This document shows positions 1-10,279 of a stretch of DNA of 64,000 nt, in pieces; the first letter of the stretch is position 1; each line of letters opens with the position of its first letter. Origin of the DNA: Cymbidium sinense (taxonomy: Eukaryota; Streptophyta; Magnoliopsida; Asparagales; Orchidaceae). The translations under genes and the position numbers were made by a program. The notes under the pieces were generated by a model that searched no databases, was not told the DNA's origin, and saw only the letters and a list, made by a program, of their open reading frames with translations. The stretch is from contig CM038221.1 in assembly GCA_021442155.1 (NCBI GenBank), positions 43,967,648 through 44,031,647 of the forward strand, in the 5' to 3' direction.

Positions 1-685
1 AGCTTTTTGTCCACTCATGACAAGAATGTCTTATTTATAAGATTCAGAGATATTTTAGTAATTATAAAAAAAACACACCGTCGATAGTTCATATCAATCT
101 CAGCATAGATCCCTTCTTCATGATTTGACCATTCCAATAACCTCTAATTTGAATATTCTTGGGCTCGTTGGATTTTTTTTCATTGAGTCGATCGATTCAG
201 CTCTAATGGGATAAAGAAAATTCACATCTTCTCTTTTCTTCTATGGTGGCATCCACTAATTTGTATAATGGTGTGTGACCCCTCTCAGAGCTCTAGCCCC
301 GATCTTAAGGTTTGAACCGACTGATTAGACATATTCTAAATTCATTTTAGTGTGCTTCTTCTTCTAATTTTTCTTTAAGCCCGATTTTCTCCACTCCACC
401 GTATAACAATGATCGACCCCTCATATGATATAATTTTATCGATCTCAAGGTTTGAAAGATTAAATGACTTGTATCTTGAATTCAGTTCATGTGAATCTAA
501 GCTCCTCTTCTTCTCCAAATCATTTTTGACTTACCTATATATAATGGCACAACTCCCAGGTAGCTTCATTTTTCCTTGATCGCTAAACCGACATGGTTAG
601 GTGACGTTTATCCTTCATACAAGCTCTAGTGTAATTCTAAATTTCTCTATGTAGAAGTTTAAAACTATTCTGGATATGTGGTGCA
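1..685 (-). mobile_element. Partial LTR, Tat/Retand-like Gypsy (right part only)
   Basis: This stretch aligns with 28320-29002, the right two-thirds of the LTR that begins at 27930. The probable LTR border is the CA at 684-685, followed by ATAAATCCCCTTTA. On the minus strand this reads as a purine-rich tract (TAAAGGGGATTTA) and then TG, the usual order of polypurine tract and 3' LTR start. The LTR is therefore in minus orientation and its left end lies outside the window. No coding sequence is seen. Confidence 0.6.
262..660. repeat. Three imperfect tandem units of about 138 bp within the LTR
   Basis: Units start near 262, 399 and 538, each opening with a variant of GTATAATGGTGTG followed by GATCTCAAGGTTTGAAA-like and TGAATTCA-like segments. 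The sister LTR has the same triplication starting near 28567, 28698 and 28846. The triplication therefore predates the separation of the two copies. Confidence 0.6.
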
Positions 686-2080
686 TAAATCCCCTTTATG
701 GTTCCAGTTTATCTCTTAGTATGTTAAGGCTTTTGCCCCTAAGCATTAAAAAGTATATATTTTTTATTATAAAGTTTTTTCCCTTAGTAAAGGTAATAAT
801 TTTATATATTTTTAAGGCTTATGTCTTAAAAAGATTATGATGTATACATGTATTCTAAATCTTTTTATCTTATGAGATTATTGATGTACTTATACCTAAC
901 TATGCATTCATCTTTAAAAAAATTTTGTATACTTGCACCTTCTAAGATTTTTGCCTTTTAAGATTTTTGATATGCATGTACTTTCAAAGGTTTTTGTCTA
1001 CTGAGATTTTTTATGTACTTGTATCTTTTAAGGCTTTCGCCTTCTAAGACTTTTGGTATACATGTATCTTCTAAGATTTTAAATGAGTGAATATCTTGCC
1101 AACCACTTGATCTCTTAAAGTCTTTCTACTGAGAATCATGTCCACTACTAGCTTACCATCGAGACATCCTTAGTGACATGCCTTCCATGGGAGAAATCCA
1201 TGAATGATTTTTTATTTATCTGAGGTTATTTTTCAAAGTATCACTCAGTGATATTTTAACCTATTTGGAAGATGTCAAAAGTTTTAACTCTCAACCAAGA
1301 TTTCTCTATCAAAGTATTACTCGATGACGTTAACCTGTGTGAAAGAGGTTAAAAGTTTTAGACCTCATTGAGATTATTTTTTTAGAGTGTTACTCGATGA
1401 TGCTAACATGTGTAAAATATATCAAATCAAAATATCCATTAGAGTTGTAGAAAAATTGCTCCTTGATCTTTGCTTTTTTTCATGAGTATGATAGGAGGAT
1501 TGAACTTTATAATCACAATTTGTCAAGCTATCTTTTTTTTCAATGTTGAAATTACCCCTCAATCTTGACTTGCTTCTCAAATTAGTAATCAAGTAGATGT
1601 CGATAATATTGATGTTGGTGACCTTTTAAGAATAAGAGTTGTCCCTCAGCTTCTAATAATAACTGAAGGAACATAATATGATATTTCTTCATTCTTTATA
1701 TGTGTTCCTACAAAGTAAAATTTCTTCCATTATATAGATGATGTTGCTCTTGACTTGAATTCAATTTGTCAATAATTGTGTTGATGTAATAAGAATAATT
1801 CCCACAGACCACGTCAAACTATTGTAGCCTGATTTTGAAACTCTTATTGCATTGATTTCTCAAATACAACCCTTTTAATCTCATGATCGAGAAGATTAGA
1901 ACTTTATACTTAAAAGAATATATATATAGTGAAACATTTTAGTTGGGCTAGATCCTGTGATTTTTTTCCCTTTTCTGAAAATTTTCACTTAAAAATTATG
2001 GTGTCTTTCATTTCGTTCTCTACTATCTATGTGTGTGTGCTAGACTCTAGTGCAAAGCTAATACATAAAGTTCTACTCTA
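686..2080. mobile_element. Internal part and inverted right terminus of foldback-like element, copy 1 (truncated)
   Basis: Homologous throughout to 29003-30335. It contains degenerate short repeats of the type AAGGCTTTYGCCTTCTAAGA (about 720-1080) and three variants of CAAAGTATTACTCGATGACG...GGAAGAGGT (about 1230-1430). The same motif occurs at 12135-12375 inside the intact Gypsy element. The last 300 bp or so resemble the end of a plus-oriented LTR of the same family. The copy breaks off at 2080, inside the terminal repeat, where unit A begins with a GAA-rich tract. No intact ORF is seen. Confidence 0.55.
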
Positions 2081-3200
2081 TCAACCACGAGGAAGAAGAA
2101 GAAGAAGAAGAAGCAGAGAAGAAAAAAGCCATAGGAGAAGGAGGGGTCTCGATCAAGAGGAAAGAAAGTGGAGGGGGCTATCCTAGTGGGGCTCTAACCA
2201 TTCCAAGGCATTCCAGTGAGAGAGAGGAGTTCAATAGATCCTTTCCTTAAATCTCTAGTCGTCACTGACCCATTATCCTAAGACTTCTCCATGGCACAGC
2301 TCTCGGCCAAGAGAGAAAGAAGAGGAAGAAGAGCTTGGATTTGGATTGTAATCATCTAGACACATTCTTGTAGGAAGGAGGAGCTCGATCGATCCTTTTC
2401 CAAGATCCCTTGCTATCGGCAAGTGGTAATTTGGCCTTGGCCGGCGGCTAACCTCATAGCCAAATAGAAAAAAAATGGGGGAGGAGTGATCCTTCTCCTC
2501 AATTGGCTATTCCTACATGTTCTATAAGCGATGGAGAACTTGACCGACCCTTTACCTGAAGCCTCTGCAGCTGGCAACCTAGAAAATGACAAAATTCGAT
2601 AGAGGATGGGCGGAGCTTGGTCTCCACGATGATTTACGGGGAGGCGAGACACAAAATTCATCCCAAAGCTATATTTTGATGAGCTAAAGGTGCTTGAAGC
2701 ATATCGACTGTCGATGATAAATTCCAACGAGGTATCACTCCAAACCACCACCCCTTTAGCTCGGTTTGGTCTTTTATGAAGTAAAATTGCTCACCATCAA
2801 AATCCAACAGCTTGGATTGGTTGCAAATCGACTCTTGATCAATTTGCAACCGAAATCGAGTGCATCCACCACCTAGATCGCCGATGATCATGCTCAAAGA
2901 GCCAATGACTCTCGATTCTCGCCGACGAGAGTAGGGACAAAATCTGAGTCGTTCATTCTTTCTATTTAGAATGGGTGGCTCTGATCTAGCCGCACTATTC
3001 AATTTAATCTCTTAAGGATCTGCAGATCAATTCTTGACCATCCGATCTCTGATCGGGCGGTCCTGCTCGAACCCACGTCCCATTGCCATTTTAACAAGGG
3101 ATCTACGTGGATACTACGTGGACCAACCCACGCTTGCCATGCTAAAAGGGCCCACCTCATTAGTGCCACGTGGTGTTGACTAGTTTAAATAAAAAAAATC
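2081..3200. repeat. G+C-richer left segment of unit A
   Basis: Starts with a (GAA)n tract at about 2090-2120 and matches 40246-41330 in unit B. It contains many CG-rich hexamers and short open frames on both strands, none conserved as a protein and several broken between the two copies. I see no gene. The purine tract explains the arginine/glutamate-rich open frame around 2090-2186. Confidence 0.6.
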
Positions 3201-5650
3201 AGATTTTCTGCATTTAAAAAATGCTGAAAAATGCCTAGTACATCAAAGAATCATAAAAAATAAAATACATAAGTAAAAAATGCAAATGAGGGCTCCATAG
3301 ATTCATCTTAGTGAGCAAAATCCATTAAATAGAAAATCCCCAAATTATATTGGGTTTTGTTGAGTTAATTTGAGTTTAATTAAAAATACTCAAACCTTAA
3401 TTAAACCAAAAATATTAATCAAATTGATCTAAAACTATTAGGGTCTGAAATTGAGGTTAAAATACACATACCTTAAAAATTTTAAATCAAAATGATGAAT
3501 GGATTAATAGATATTAAATTTCAAAGTTCAAATGCCTAATTCATAAAATAATTAATTTAAAATGTTAGTAAATTATAAAAAATAATCATAATCAGTTAAA
3601 TCACTTTAATTAACATCAAAGATCCTTAAGAAAATAATATAATCCTATGAAGTTACAAAATCTAAAATCACTTAGATTTAGGGTTTAATAAATCATTTGA
3701 ATCAAAATTAATTGAACTTACTAAAACCAAATTCCAACAAATTAAATATCAAACTAAATTCATGAATAAAATAATACTTATAAGAACCAAAACCTAAATC
3801 AATCAAGGGAATATTATCTGGTTCCTATTCAAAACTAAACCAAATTAAACTTAAATCTACTCAAACATAAACTTAAGCTTAATTAAATTAATCAATTAAA
3901 TTTAATCGTTAGTCTAAATCATCCAACCATTAACTACACCATTAATATATAAATAAATCAAACCAAATTAAAAGTTTCAACAACTAATTAACCTAAATTA
4001 AATTAAACTTTAGTTAATTTTACAAAAAAAACAAATCAAATCAAATAAAATTAAGATTGGATTTAATTAATTCAATACATAATCAAGTTAGAAGTAATTC
4101 AACCTATTTGAATTAGATGAAATAATTAACCAAACCTTAAATTAAATTAAAAGTACTCATGTAATAAATTCACCTAGACTAATCATTAGACAACAATTAA
4201 ACTAAATCAAATGAAATTAAGATAATCTCTAATCAATTCAATGTATAGCCAAATTAGATCTAATTCAAACTATTCAAATAAAATGAACTAATTAATCATT
4301 AAATATATATATAAGTTTAAATAATTAAATTCACCATGAATTATTAATTAAGGACAATAGATGAATCAAATTGAATGAAACTCTAATAATCAAGCTTAAT
4401 TGAAGTCTAAATGAAAATAATTCACTTAATTTATTACCAATCTCAAACCAACATTAAAATACACCAACCAATATGAAATTTAAACAAATCTAATAAATCA
4501 ATTAAACTAAAATAAAAGATCAATCAAATTAAACCAAATAATCATCAAACTATAATCAATACAAATTAATAAAAATTCAATAAAGCCAATCATTAACTCA
4601 TTAATAAAAGGTACAATTTAATCAATGGAATTGAAATTGTAAATTGAGTTAGAACCGACAATCAAATAAATCCTAGTCAAATCATCTAAATCAAATCAAA
4701 CATAACTAAACTAAACTAAATAATCATTAAACTAAATCAATCAAATTAAAATATTCAAATTTAATAAGTACTCAAATTAAATTCAATAGAAAGACTAAAT
4801 TATAAATTGATCAAACTTTAAATAAATAAATAGAATTATCAATAAAAAATATGTGGAATTGAATAATTACAATAAATTTGTCTTAAATCTTAATCAAATT
4901 AAAGAAACATAAACTTAAATGCAAGCTCCAATTCATCAAATCCTTTTCAGTTACTATCAATTCTAAATAACATAAAAATAAACAAATCAACATAATATTC
5001 AAACAAAACAAACAAACCTATTAAGCTAAGATAAGGAATTAATTAAATTAAATCAAGTCGATCATCAAATAAAAAATGATCAATATATAAACTAAATGAC
5101 TAAATGGGAATTAAACCCTTTACTTCGTTTCAGTTACGTATGTTGCTATATGAACAGATAAATGTTAGGTAAAGCGATAAGAATAACATTGAAATAATAT
5201 AATCAACATTAATCATATAAAGTAAAATCTCAAATTAAAACCCAACGAAAATCGATATTAATTTAAAGGATATTGAATTATCAAAATTTAATCAAATAAA
5301 ACTAATATCTAATGAATCCAAAATTAATCAATCAAAATACATGAAGTTAAACAAACTCAAAATCTAAATCAAATCAAATCAATTCAATTCAACTAAATCA
5401 TTCAAGTAAATGGATTAATTAAGATACTTAGGTTCTTAGTTTGAATCTTAGAATAAAAGTTCACATTATAGTGAAAATTTCAATATTAGGATTAGGATGT
5501 TGAATAGATTTGGTTATATTCACAACAGAATTTATTCTATTCATCATTCTTGAAAATCTAAATTCACCTTCAACATAAAAGTAAACCTAAAATTAGAATC
5601 AAATCTAAAATCAATTAAATTATTTAAATCGAAACCATCCAATGGTAAAA
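3200..5650. repeat. Degenerate AATCAAATTAAA-type A+T-rich array (unit A)
   Basis: About 2.4 kb with very low G, dominated by variants of AATCAAATTAAAC and CAATTAAAT with no fixed period. It matches 41330-43790 in unit B. No ORF over 60 codons is present. The strand bias is strong: A+C are on the plus strand and T+G on the minus. Confidence 0.7.
5121..5147 (+). other. Probable Oxford Nanopore adapter remnant in the assembly
   Basis: The bases read TACTTCGTT-T-CAGTTACGTAT-G-TTGCT, which is the core of the standard nanopore ligation adapter with two inserted bases. Unit B has about 100 bp of ordinary repeat sequence at this point (about 43225-43310), while unit A has this string plus about 20 unrelated bases up to about 5166. 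The adapter sequence is recalled from general knowledge and was not searched. This is best read as an assembly artefact, not biology. Confidence 0.85.
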
Positions 5651-7340
5651 ATAAACAAAAGCTATTTGCTTGCAGGTGCTACTTAAGTCCCTAAGCCTAG
5701 CCTAATAGGATAGGTGGGCTTGTCAATCACTAATGCTAAGCCTATATTTTTATAATATAAATTGCTAGTATGCTGTATGTTTTTTATAACGTTTGTTTTG
5801 CAGGATTTAGGATTTTATTTTAGAATTTAAAATATAATTTGAGCCTAGAAATAGGTTAGGATCTATGGGGTTTATGGTTGGCGATATATCCATCAGTAGT
5901 TTCAATGGAGCCTAGGAGGTCCTTTAAGAAGGCGGCGATCTTGAAGTTGATAAAGACCCCATAAATCAAACTTTTAGTTCTAGACTAGGTTGTATGACGA
6001 GCTTCGGTTGTCCATTTTTCTTTTTTAGGTGTATAGCATTCTAGCGTTCTGTATTATTTATTTAAATTTGGTTTGATTTATTTTTATGGTACAATAAAGC
6101 TCCTTGCTTTTCATAGGTTTATTTTGTGATTATTGTATTTTGCAATAAAGCCTAGATCGTTAGGCTCTTAAGAAAATTAAATTTTCTACTCAATTAATAA
6201 TTTTAATTAAATTTTAATCAACTCATAACTTCACTCTAAAGCCTATGATCTTAATCAAGAAATAAAAAATGTAATAGCCTCTTAGCTGAATGGTTGTATG
6301 TTTCAACATCATGCATACATATTATTTCACTCTTGCAAATGGGGGTTCTCCATTCTTGCATGATAAGAGACATGCTTGACCTGTGAGAGTAGTCTCTTGT
6401 AGTGGAGAACACCTCTACTCTCTGATTTAGCCCATAACTAATTTTCATCATGCATTTAGGCATAAATCTTCCCAAGCCTGAATCCAAAAAAGATGAGTCA
6501 AAATGAAATTAAAATTTATAAATTTTATTACATTAGTCTAAGTCATGAATGCATACCACATATGATCTAATCTTAGAAGTGAGTTTAAGCTCTAACTTTC
6601 TTCCTAAACATAACAAACTAGCTATCTTATAGGTGGGAAGTAAGTCCAGAAGATTCAGGATATATTTACTTTCTCAAGTGAGAAGGAGAATTCATAATTC
6701 CTTAATTTATAAAATTAGACTTGGTCGAACCTCTAGCTTTTAGACTCAGGTTATGAAGCATTCAATTAGAATAAGTCTTCAAATTTTAGGCATTTCTAAT
6801 GTCTTGTGCTGCTAAAATTTAAGTCCTAATTTTTTAATAAAATGCCAACTCAAAATTCTAAATAATTTTAATTTAAAAAATATAAAGCCCAATAATAGTA
6901 TAGTTGAAATGTTTATTGGGTTTCTCAAGATATCTAAAAGTATTTTCTACGTAATCCCATTTGACTAAAAGAACTCTTCCCCTTCCCACTTGGATATCTA
7001 AATTAACCATCCTTTTAATATATACTTTGAAATCCATAGATATGAAAGTCAATTTCTTTAATCAAGATTTTTCTTAGGAGGAATTCTTTTCATTCTAAGA
7101 TGCAATTAACTTAGGAGGAACTATGAGCCCTGCAATAAAATAAATCCTGTTTTACCTCTTCATGTAGTTCAGAAGAAGAATCTCTGGTACATTGAAGACC
7201 CATCAGCCTTAAGAGTCCTTATTAATTAATCAAATCCATTATACTATAATATATTTATCTTTTGAGATAATATATTTATCCCTTAGTGCGTATTTGATTA
7301 CCTAAATAAGTACCTCAAGATCTGCATGGTGTTCCAAATA
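5650..7340 (+). repeat. Forward arm of an inverted repeat, including one 1.07-kb module (unit A)
   Basis: Reverse-complement similarity to 18510-21370 in the same unit is clear in order and spacing. Anchors include GATAGGTGGGCTTG (near 5710; complement near 21310), CCTCTTAGCTGAATG (near 6278; complement near 20640), CATCATGCATTTAGGCATAAA (near 6448) and AATAAATCCTGTTTTAC (near 7140). Identity looks like roughly 60-70%. The arm matches about 44060-45740 in unit B. No protein-coding potential is evident. Confidence 0.7.
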
Positions 7341-8017
7341 AAATTCTCACAATAACCACATCCTCAATATTATGACTCATTAGAAGGTATTTAGTATTCC
7401 GGCCATAATTATTTAGAGAAACTTAAATATTTTACAATAAGCATTATTGAGTCTCTATATGCAATTTTGCTTTATTTTTTAAAATATAATGTTTTTGTTA
7501 TATTGAATTTTAATATGAACTTATGATTAGGATATGAGAGAAAGAGACACATTATAATCAAGTGAAATTTACATATATAACACATATTATTTATTTATTT
7601 ATGTATCTAATGCTTAAAATTTAACAATTCAATGGCACAATGACATTAAAATCTGTGCATGAAAATATGTATTCTATTTTGGAGTATTTTAAAATAAATA
7701 TTAGAAGCCATATAAATTGATGTTAAAAATTTAGATGTTATATAAATAAATATTATAATTTAAATATATGATACACAAATAATAGGAATTATATGATATA
7801 TATATATATATATAAAGCTTTCCTTGATTAATTTAATGGCACATCAATTTATGCTTTTCAATAAAATTATTTTAAAATTTAAGAGTTTCTCTGCCTAATT
7901 TCTCGCTAATTATATGATATTAGTAAACACATGCATGTTCTAAATAAATTTTAATTTGAATTCAACAGGTTGTGTTGTAAGTTTTTCATACTCAAAACAA
8001 TTCTTTCTTGTAGTTTT
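7341..8017. repeat. Central non-coding part of unit A, left of the Gypsy insertion
   Basis: A+T-rich sequence matching 45760-46511 in unit B. It includes a short (AT)n run of about 19 bp near 7796-7814, which is about 96 bp long in unit B. No gene is seen. Confidence 0.6.
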
Positions 8018-8022
8018 ATAAC
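8018..8022. repeat. Left target-site duplicate of the Gypsy element (ATAAC)
   Basis: ATAAC occurs here and at 16788-16792, directly after the right LTR. Unit B has a single ATAAC in the same flanks (TTTTATAACTTTTAAAT, near 46513). Three bases (TAT) separate this copy from the LTR's TG, a small irregularity. Confidence 0.75.
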
Positions 8023-8025
8023 TAT

Positions 8026-8906
8026 TGCGTGCTAGAAAAACAGTTGCGGTAGAGTAAAAGTTTATGCCTTAGCTTTGTTGTGAAATCCAACACGCACACA
8101 AGTATTTAAAGAGTGAAAAAGAAAACTCCAAAAATTTTCACGTAGAAAACCTCGAAAAGAGGGAAATAACCACGGGGCCTAGCCCAGTAAAAAGCTTCCA
8201 CTATGTATCTGTTTCAGAGTACAAAATTTTCTCGATAATGGGATTACAGAATTGTATATGAGAAATGAACAACAACTATGTAGTCATGTTCAGATGGTAA
8301 CAATTGCTAGTGGTAGCAGATGATGGTGAACAACGAGGAACAGTGACTGACAATGAAGGTCATCATGATGGAGATCGACATAGGTTGACGATGGCGAAGA
8401 TCAGTGGCGGCGACTGACGGCGGTGACCGGCGGCGACCGACAGCTGTGGTTGATGATCGTCGAGTGGTGGCACGATTGTGCTTGGAGGATCTTCAAGCTT
8501 TAGGGCTCTCTCCTCTCTCTTGCTTGGGCTCCTGTCATATGAGGAATGAGAGGCTATTTATAAACTGGAGGAGTGACGTCTCTGTAAATACATGCAAAAT
8601 CCGAACCACTCCACTTCATCGGACGGTTCAAAATGATTCCTTTGATCATTTGATGTATTTTAACTATTTGAATACTCAAATGAAGTCAGAATTGTAAGAT
8701 CTTGGGCTTGATAGATCCGGCTCATCGACAAGCTCGATTTGACTATAAACACTCCATATTTGGGAGTTATTTAGGGATTTAATTGATATCCCAAAGTTTC
8801 TATTGATATTTTAAGTGCTTGATCTCGACCTGTTTCATCTTCGAATCAGCTTACTTCTAACATCAAGATTCGTGCTTCAACTGGTAAAATTTTCAGTGTC
8901 ATATCA
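8026..8906 (-). mobile_element. 3' LTR of the Gypsy element
   Basis: The LTR reads TGATATGACACTGAAAATTT...CTAGCACGCA on the minus strand, so it starts TG and ends CA. It is 881 bp against 831 bp for its partner. Shared landmarks include GTTGCGGTAGAGTAAAAG (near 8044) and CACTCCATATTTGGGAG (near 8750). It also contains a G+C-rich stretch of GGCGGC/GGTGAC triplets near 8400-8470. Confidence 0.85.
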
Positions 8907-8925
8907 GTTGCCTCTATTTTTGGAT
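8907..8925 (-). promoter_or_regulatory. Polypurine tract next to the 3' LTR
   Basis: On the minus strand the bases before the LTR's TGATATG read CCAAAAATAGAGGCAAC. The inverted relative has AAAAATAGGGGGCAAC in the same place (26258-26273) and an older LTR has AAAAATAGGGGCAAA (26946-26961). Such a tract primes plus-strand DNA synthesis in LTR retrotransposons. Confidence 0.65.
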
Positions 8926-9470
8926 GACATTATCTCAATCATCCAAAAATATATGTGCCAATTACTTGAAAATAACAGATTCTTCAATGAAATTTGTAGG
9001 TCCATTAGCCATACATTTTGAGAGAACAGGTTTTCATGGGAGCACAAGATTATGATCACGAAAGCGGATGCAGGGCCGAGGATGTGTGCGGGTATGCGTG
9101 GATACAAGATTTCAGGGTTATGGACCTATCCGGCACTTATGTGCTTGCAGGCGTACGGTGCCGCGACGCTCCAGCGCAGCGCTGCTGAAGGTGATGCATG
9201 GCGGCCTGGAAGCAGCTGATGAAGCAAGGCGGTTCATTGACGCGCGGCGCCTGCGGCACAAATCGTGCCGATGAGAGTATTTTCGTCCATTTTCTATGAT
9301 TTTCCACGATTTTCCATGGTTTTTAGCAGTTTTAAGCCATTTTTCTTGGATTTTTGAACTTTTTGCCCCTATAAGGGGTCTATAAAAACCCCCTAGGGCC
9401 AAGTGAGAAGGCACACTTCTCATGTGCTCTAGTGCTTCTTTTCTTCTTGAGTGAAGGTCATTTGGAGGCA
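8926..9470. other. Gypsy 3' untranslated region, no gene seen
   Basis: This lies between the polypurine tract and the tandem repeats. The part at 9060-9280 is rich in G+C (GCGCGGCGCC-type) and matches 25980-26130 in inverted orientation. Short open frames occur on both strands without family features. Confidence 0.5.
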
Positions 9471-9890
9471 ATCAAGACCCGTAGTTCATACGGCAAGGCT
9501 CCAGTTTTCCCTCGAAAGAGGTGTCAACTGACCTCGTGGACCGAGTGTTGAGCGATCAAGACCGTAGTTCATAGCTCTAGTTTTTCCCTCGAAGAGGTGT
9601 CAATGACCTCCGATAGAGTTCTGAGGCAATCACCGTAGTTCATATGGCAAGGCTCCGGTTTTCCCTCAAAGAGGTGTCAACCCACCTCGCCAAACCGACG
9701 GGTTTGAGGAGATCAAGACGTAGTTCATACGGTAAGGCTCCGTTTTCCTTCGAAAGAGGTGGTCAATGAGCCTCGTCGGACCGGGTTTAGGCGATCAGGC
9801 CCTGAGGTTGGTTTTCCTCAAAAGGGTGTTCCCTCAGTAGCCGGGTTTGGGCGATCAAGGTAGATCTGAGCTCCGATTTTCCCTCGGCGT
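9471..9890. repeat. Five imperfect tandem repeats of about 85-90 bp in the Gypsy 3' region
   Basis: Each unit carries variants of GATCAAGACCGTAGTTCATACGG, then AAGGCTCCAGTTTTCCCTCG, then AAGAGGTGTCAATGACCTCG. The inverted relative has the same array at about 25310-25740. Unit length varies and there are no unique spacers between units, so this is an ordinary tandem array. Confidence 0.7.
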
Positions 9891-10063
9891 TATCACTTGT
9901 GGGGACGGGTTTGGAGGCGTGGTTCAACTTCTTCTTGTAGAAATTGGATTTCTTGAAACTTAATGGATGGTTTAGTTGATATAGGTGGCGAAGTGTGTTA
10001 GGAACCATCGTTCGAATGACTCAGAAAGTTTGGCAGGTAATTTTTGAGCATCATTAGAGGAGT

Positions 10064-10068
<5 letters not shown>

Positions 10069-10094
<26 letters not shown>
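10069..10094. repeat. (CT)n microsatellite
   Basis: About 13 uninterrupted CT dinucleotides within the Gypsy 3' region. Confidence 0.95.
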
Positions 10095-10098
<4 letters not shown>

Positions 10099-10279
10099 CA
10101 TATGTATGTGTATCTTTTTCATCAGATCGTAGGAAAAAAATTTTATCCCAAGCTATCAGGTGGCGAGAGAGTCAAAAGGATATGTAGTATTGGTAAAATA
10201 TTCACAAAATTTCAGATTTTTTCATTTCTTCCTCTTTATTTATCATGTATTTTCACGGGGTGATGAAGAAAACCCATAA

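Noticed and set aside
1929..2186. Arg/Glu-rich open frame
   Set aside because: It is produced by the GAA-type simple repeat at 2090-2120 joining an LTR end to unit A; there is no conserved protein.
2658..3002. 114-codon open frame on the minus strand, also open in unit B (40785-41129)
   Set aside because: It is preserved because the DNA copies are near-identical. No domain, start context or neighbouring coding signal supports a gene.
9471..9890. CRISPR-like repeat array
   Set aside because: Units are contiguous and variable in length, with no unique spacers or associated genes. This is a plant nuclear retrotransposon repeat.
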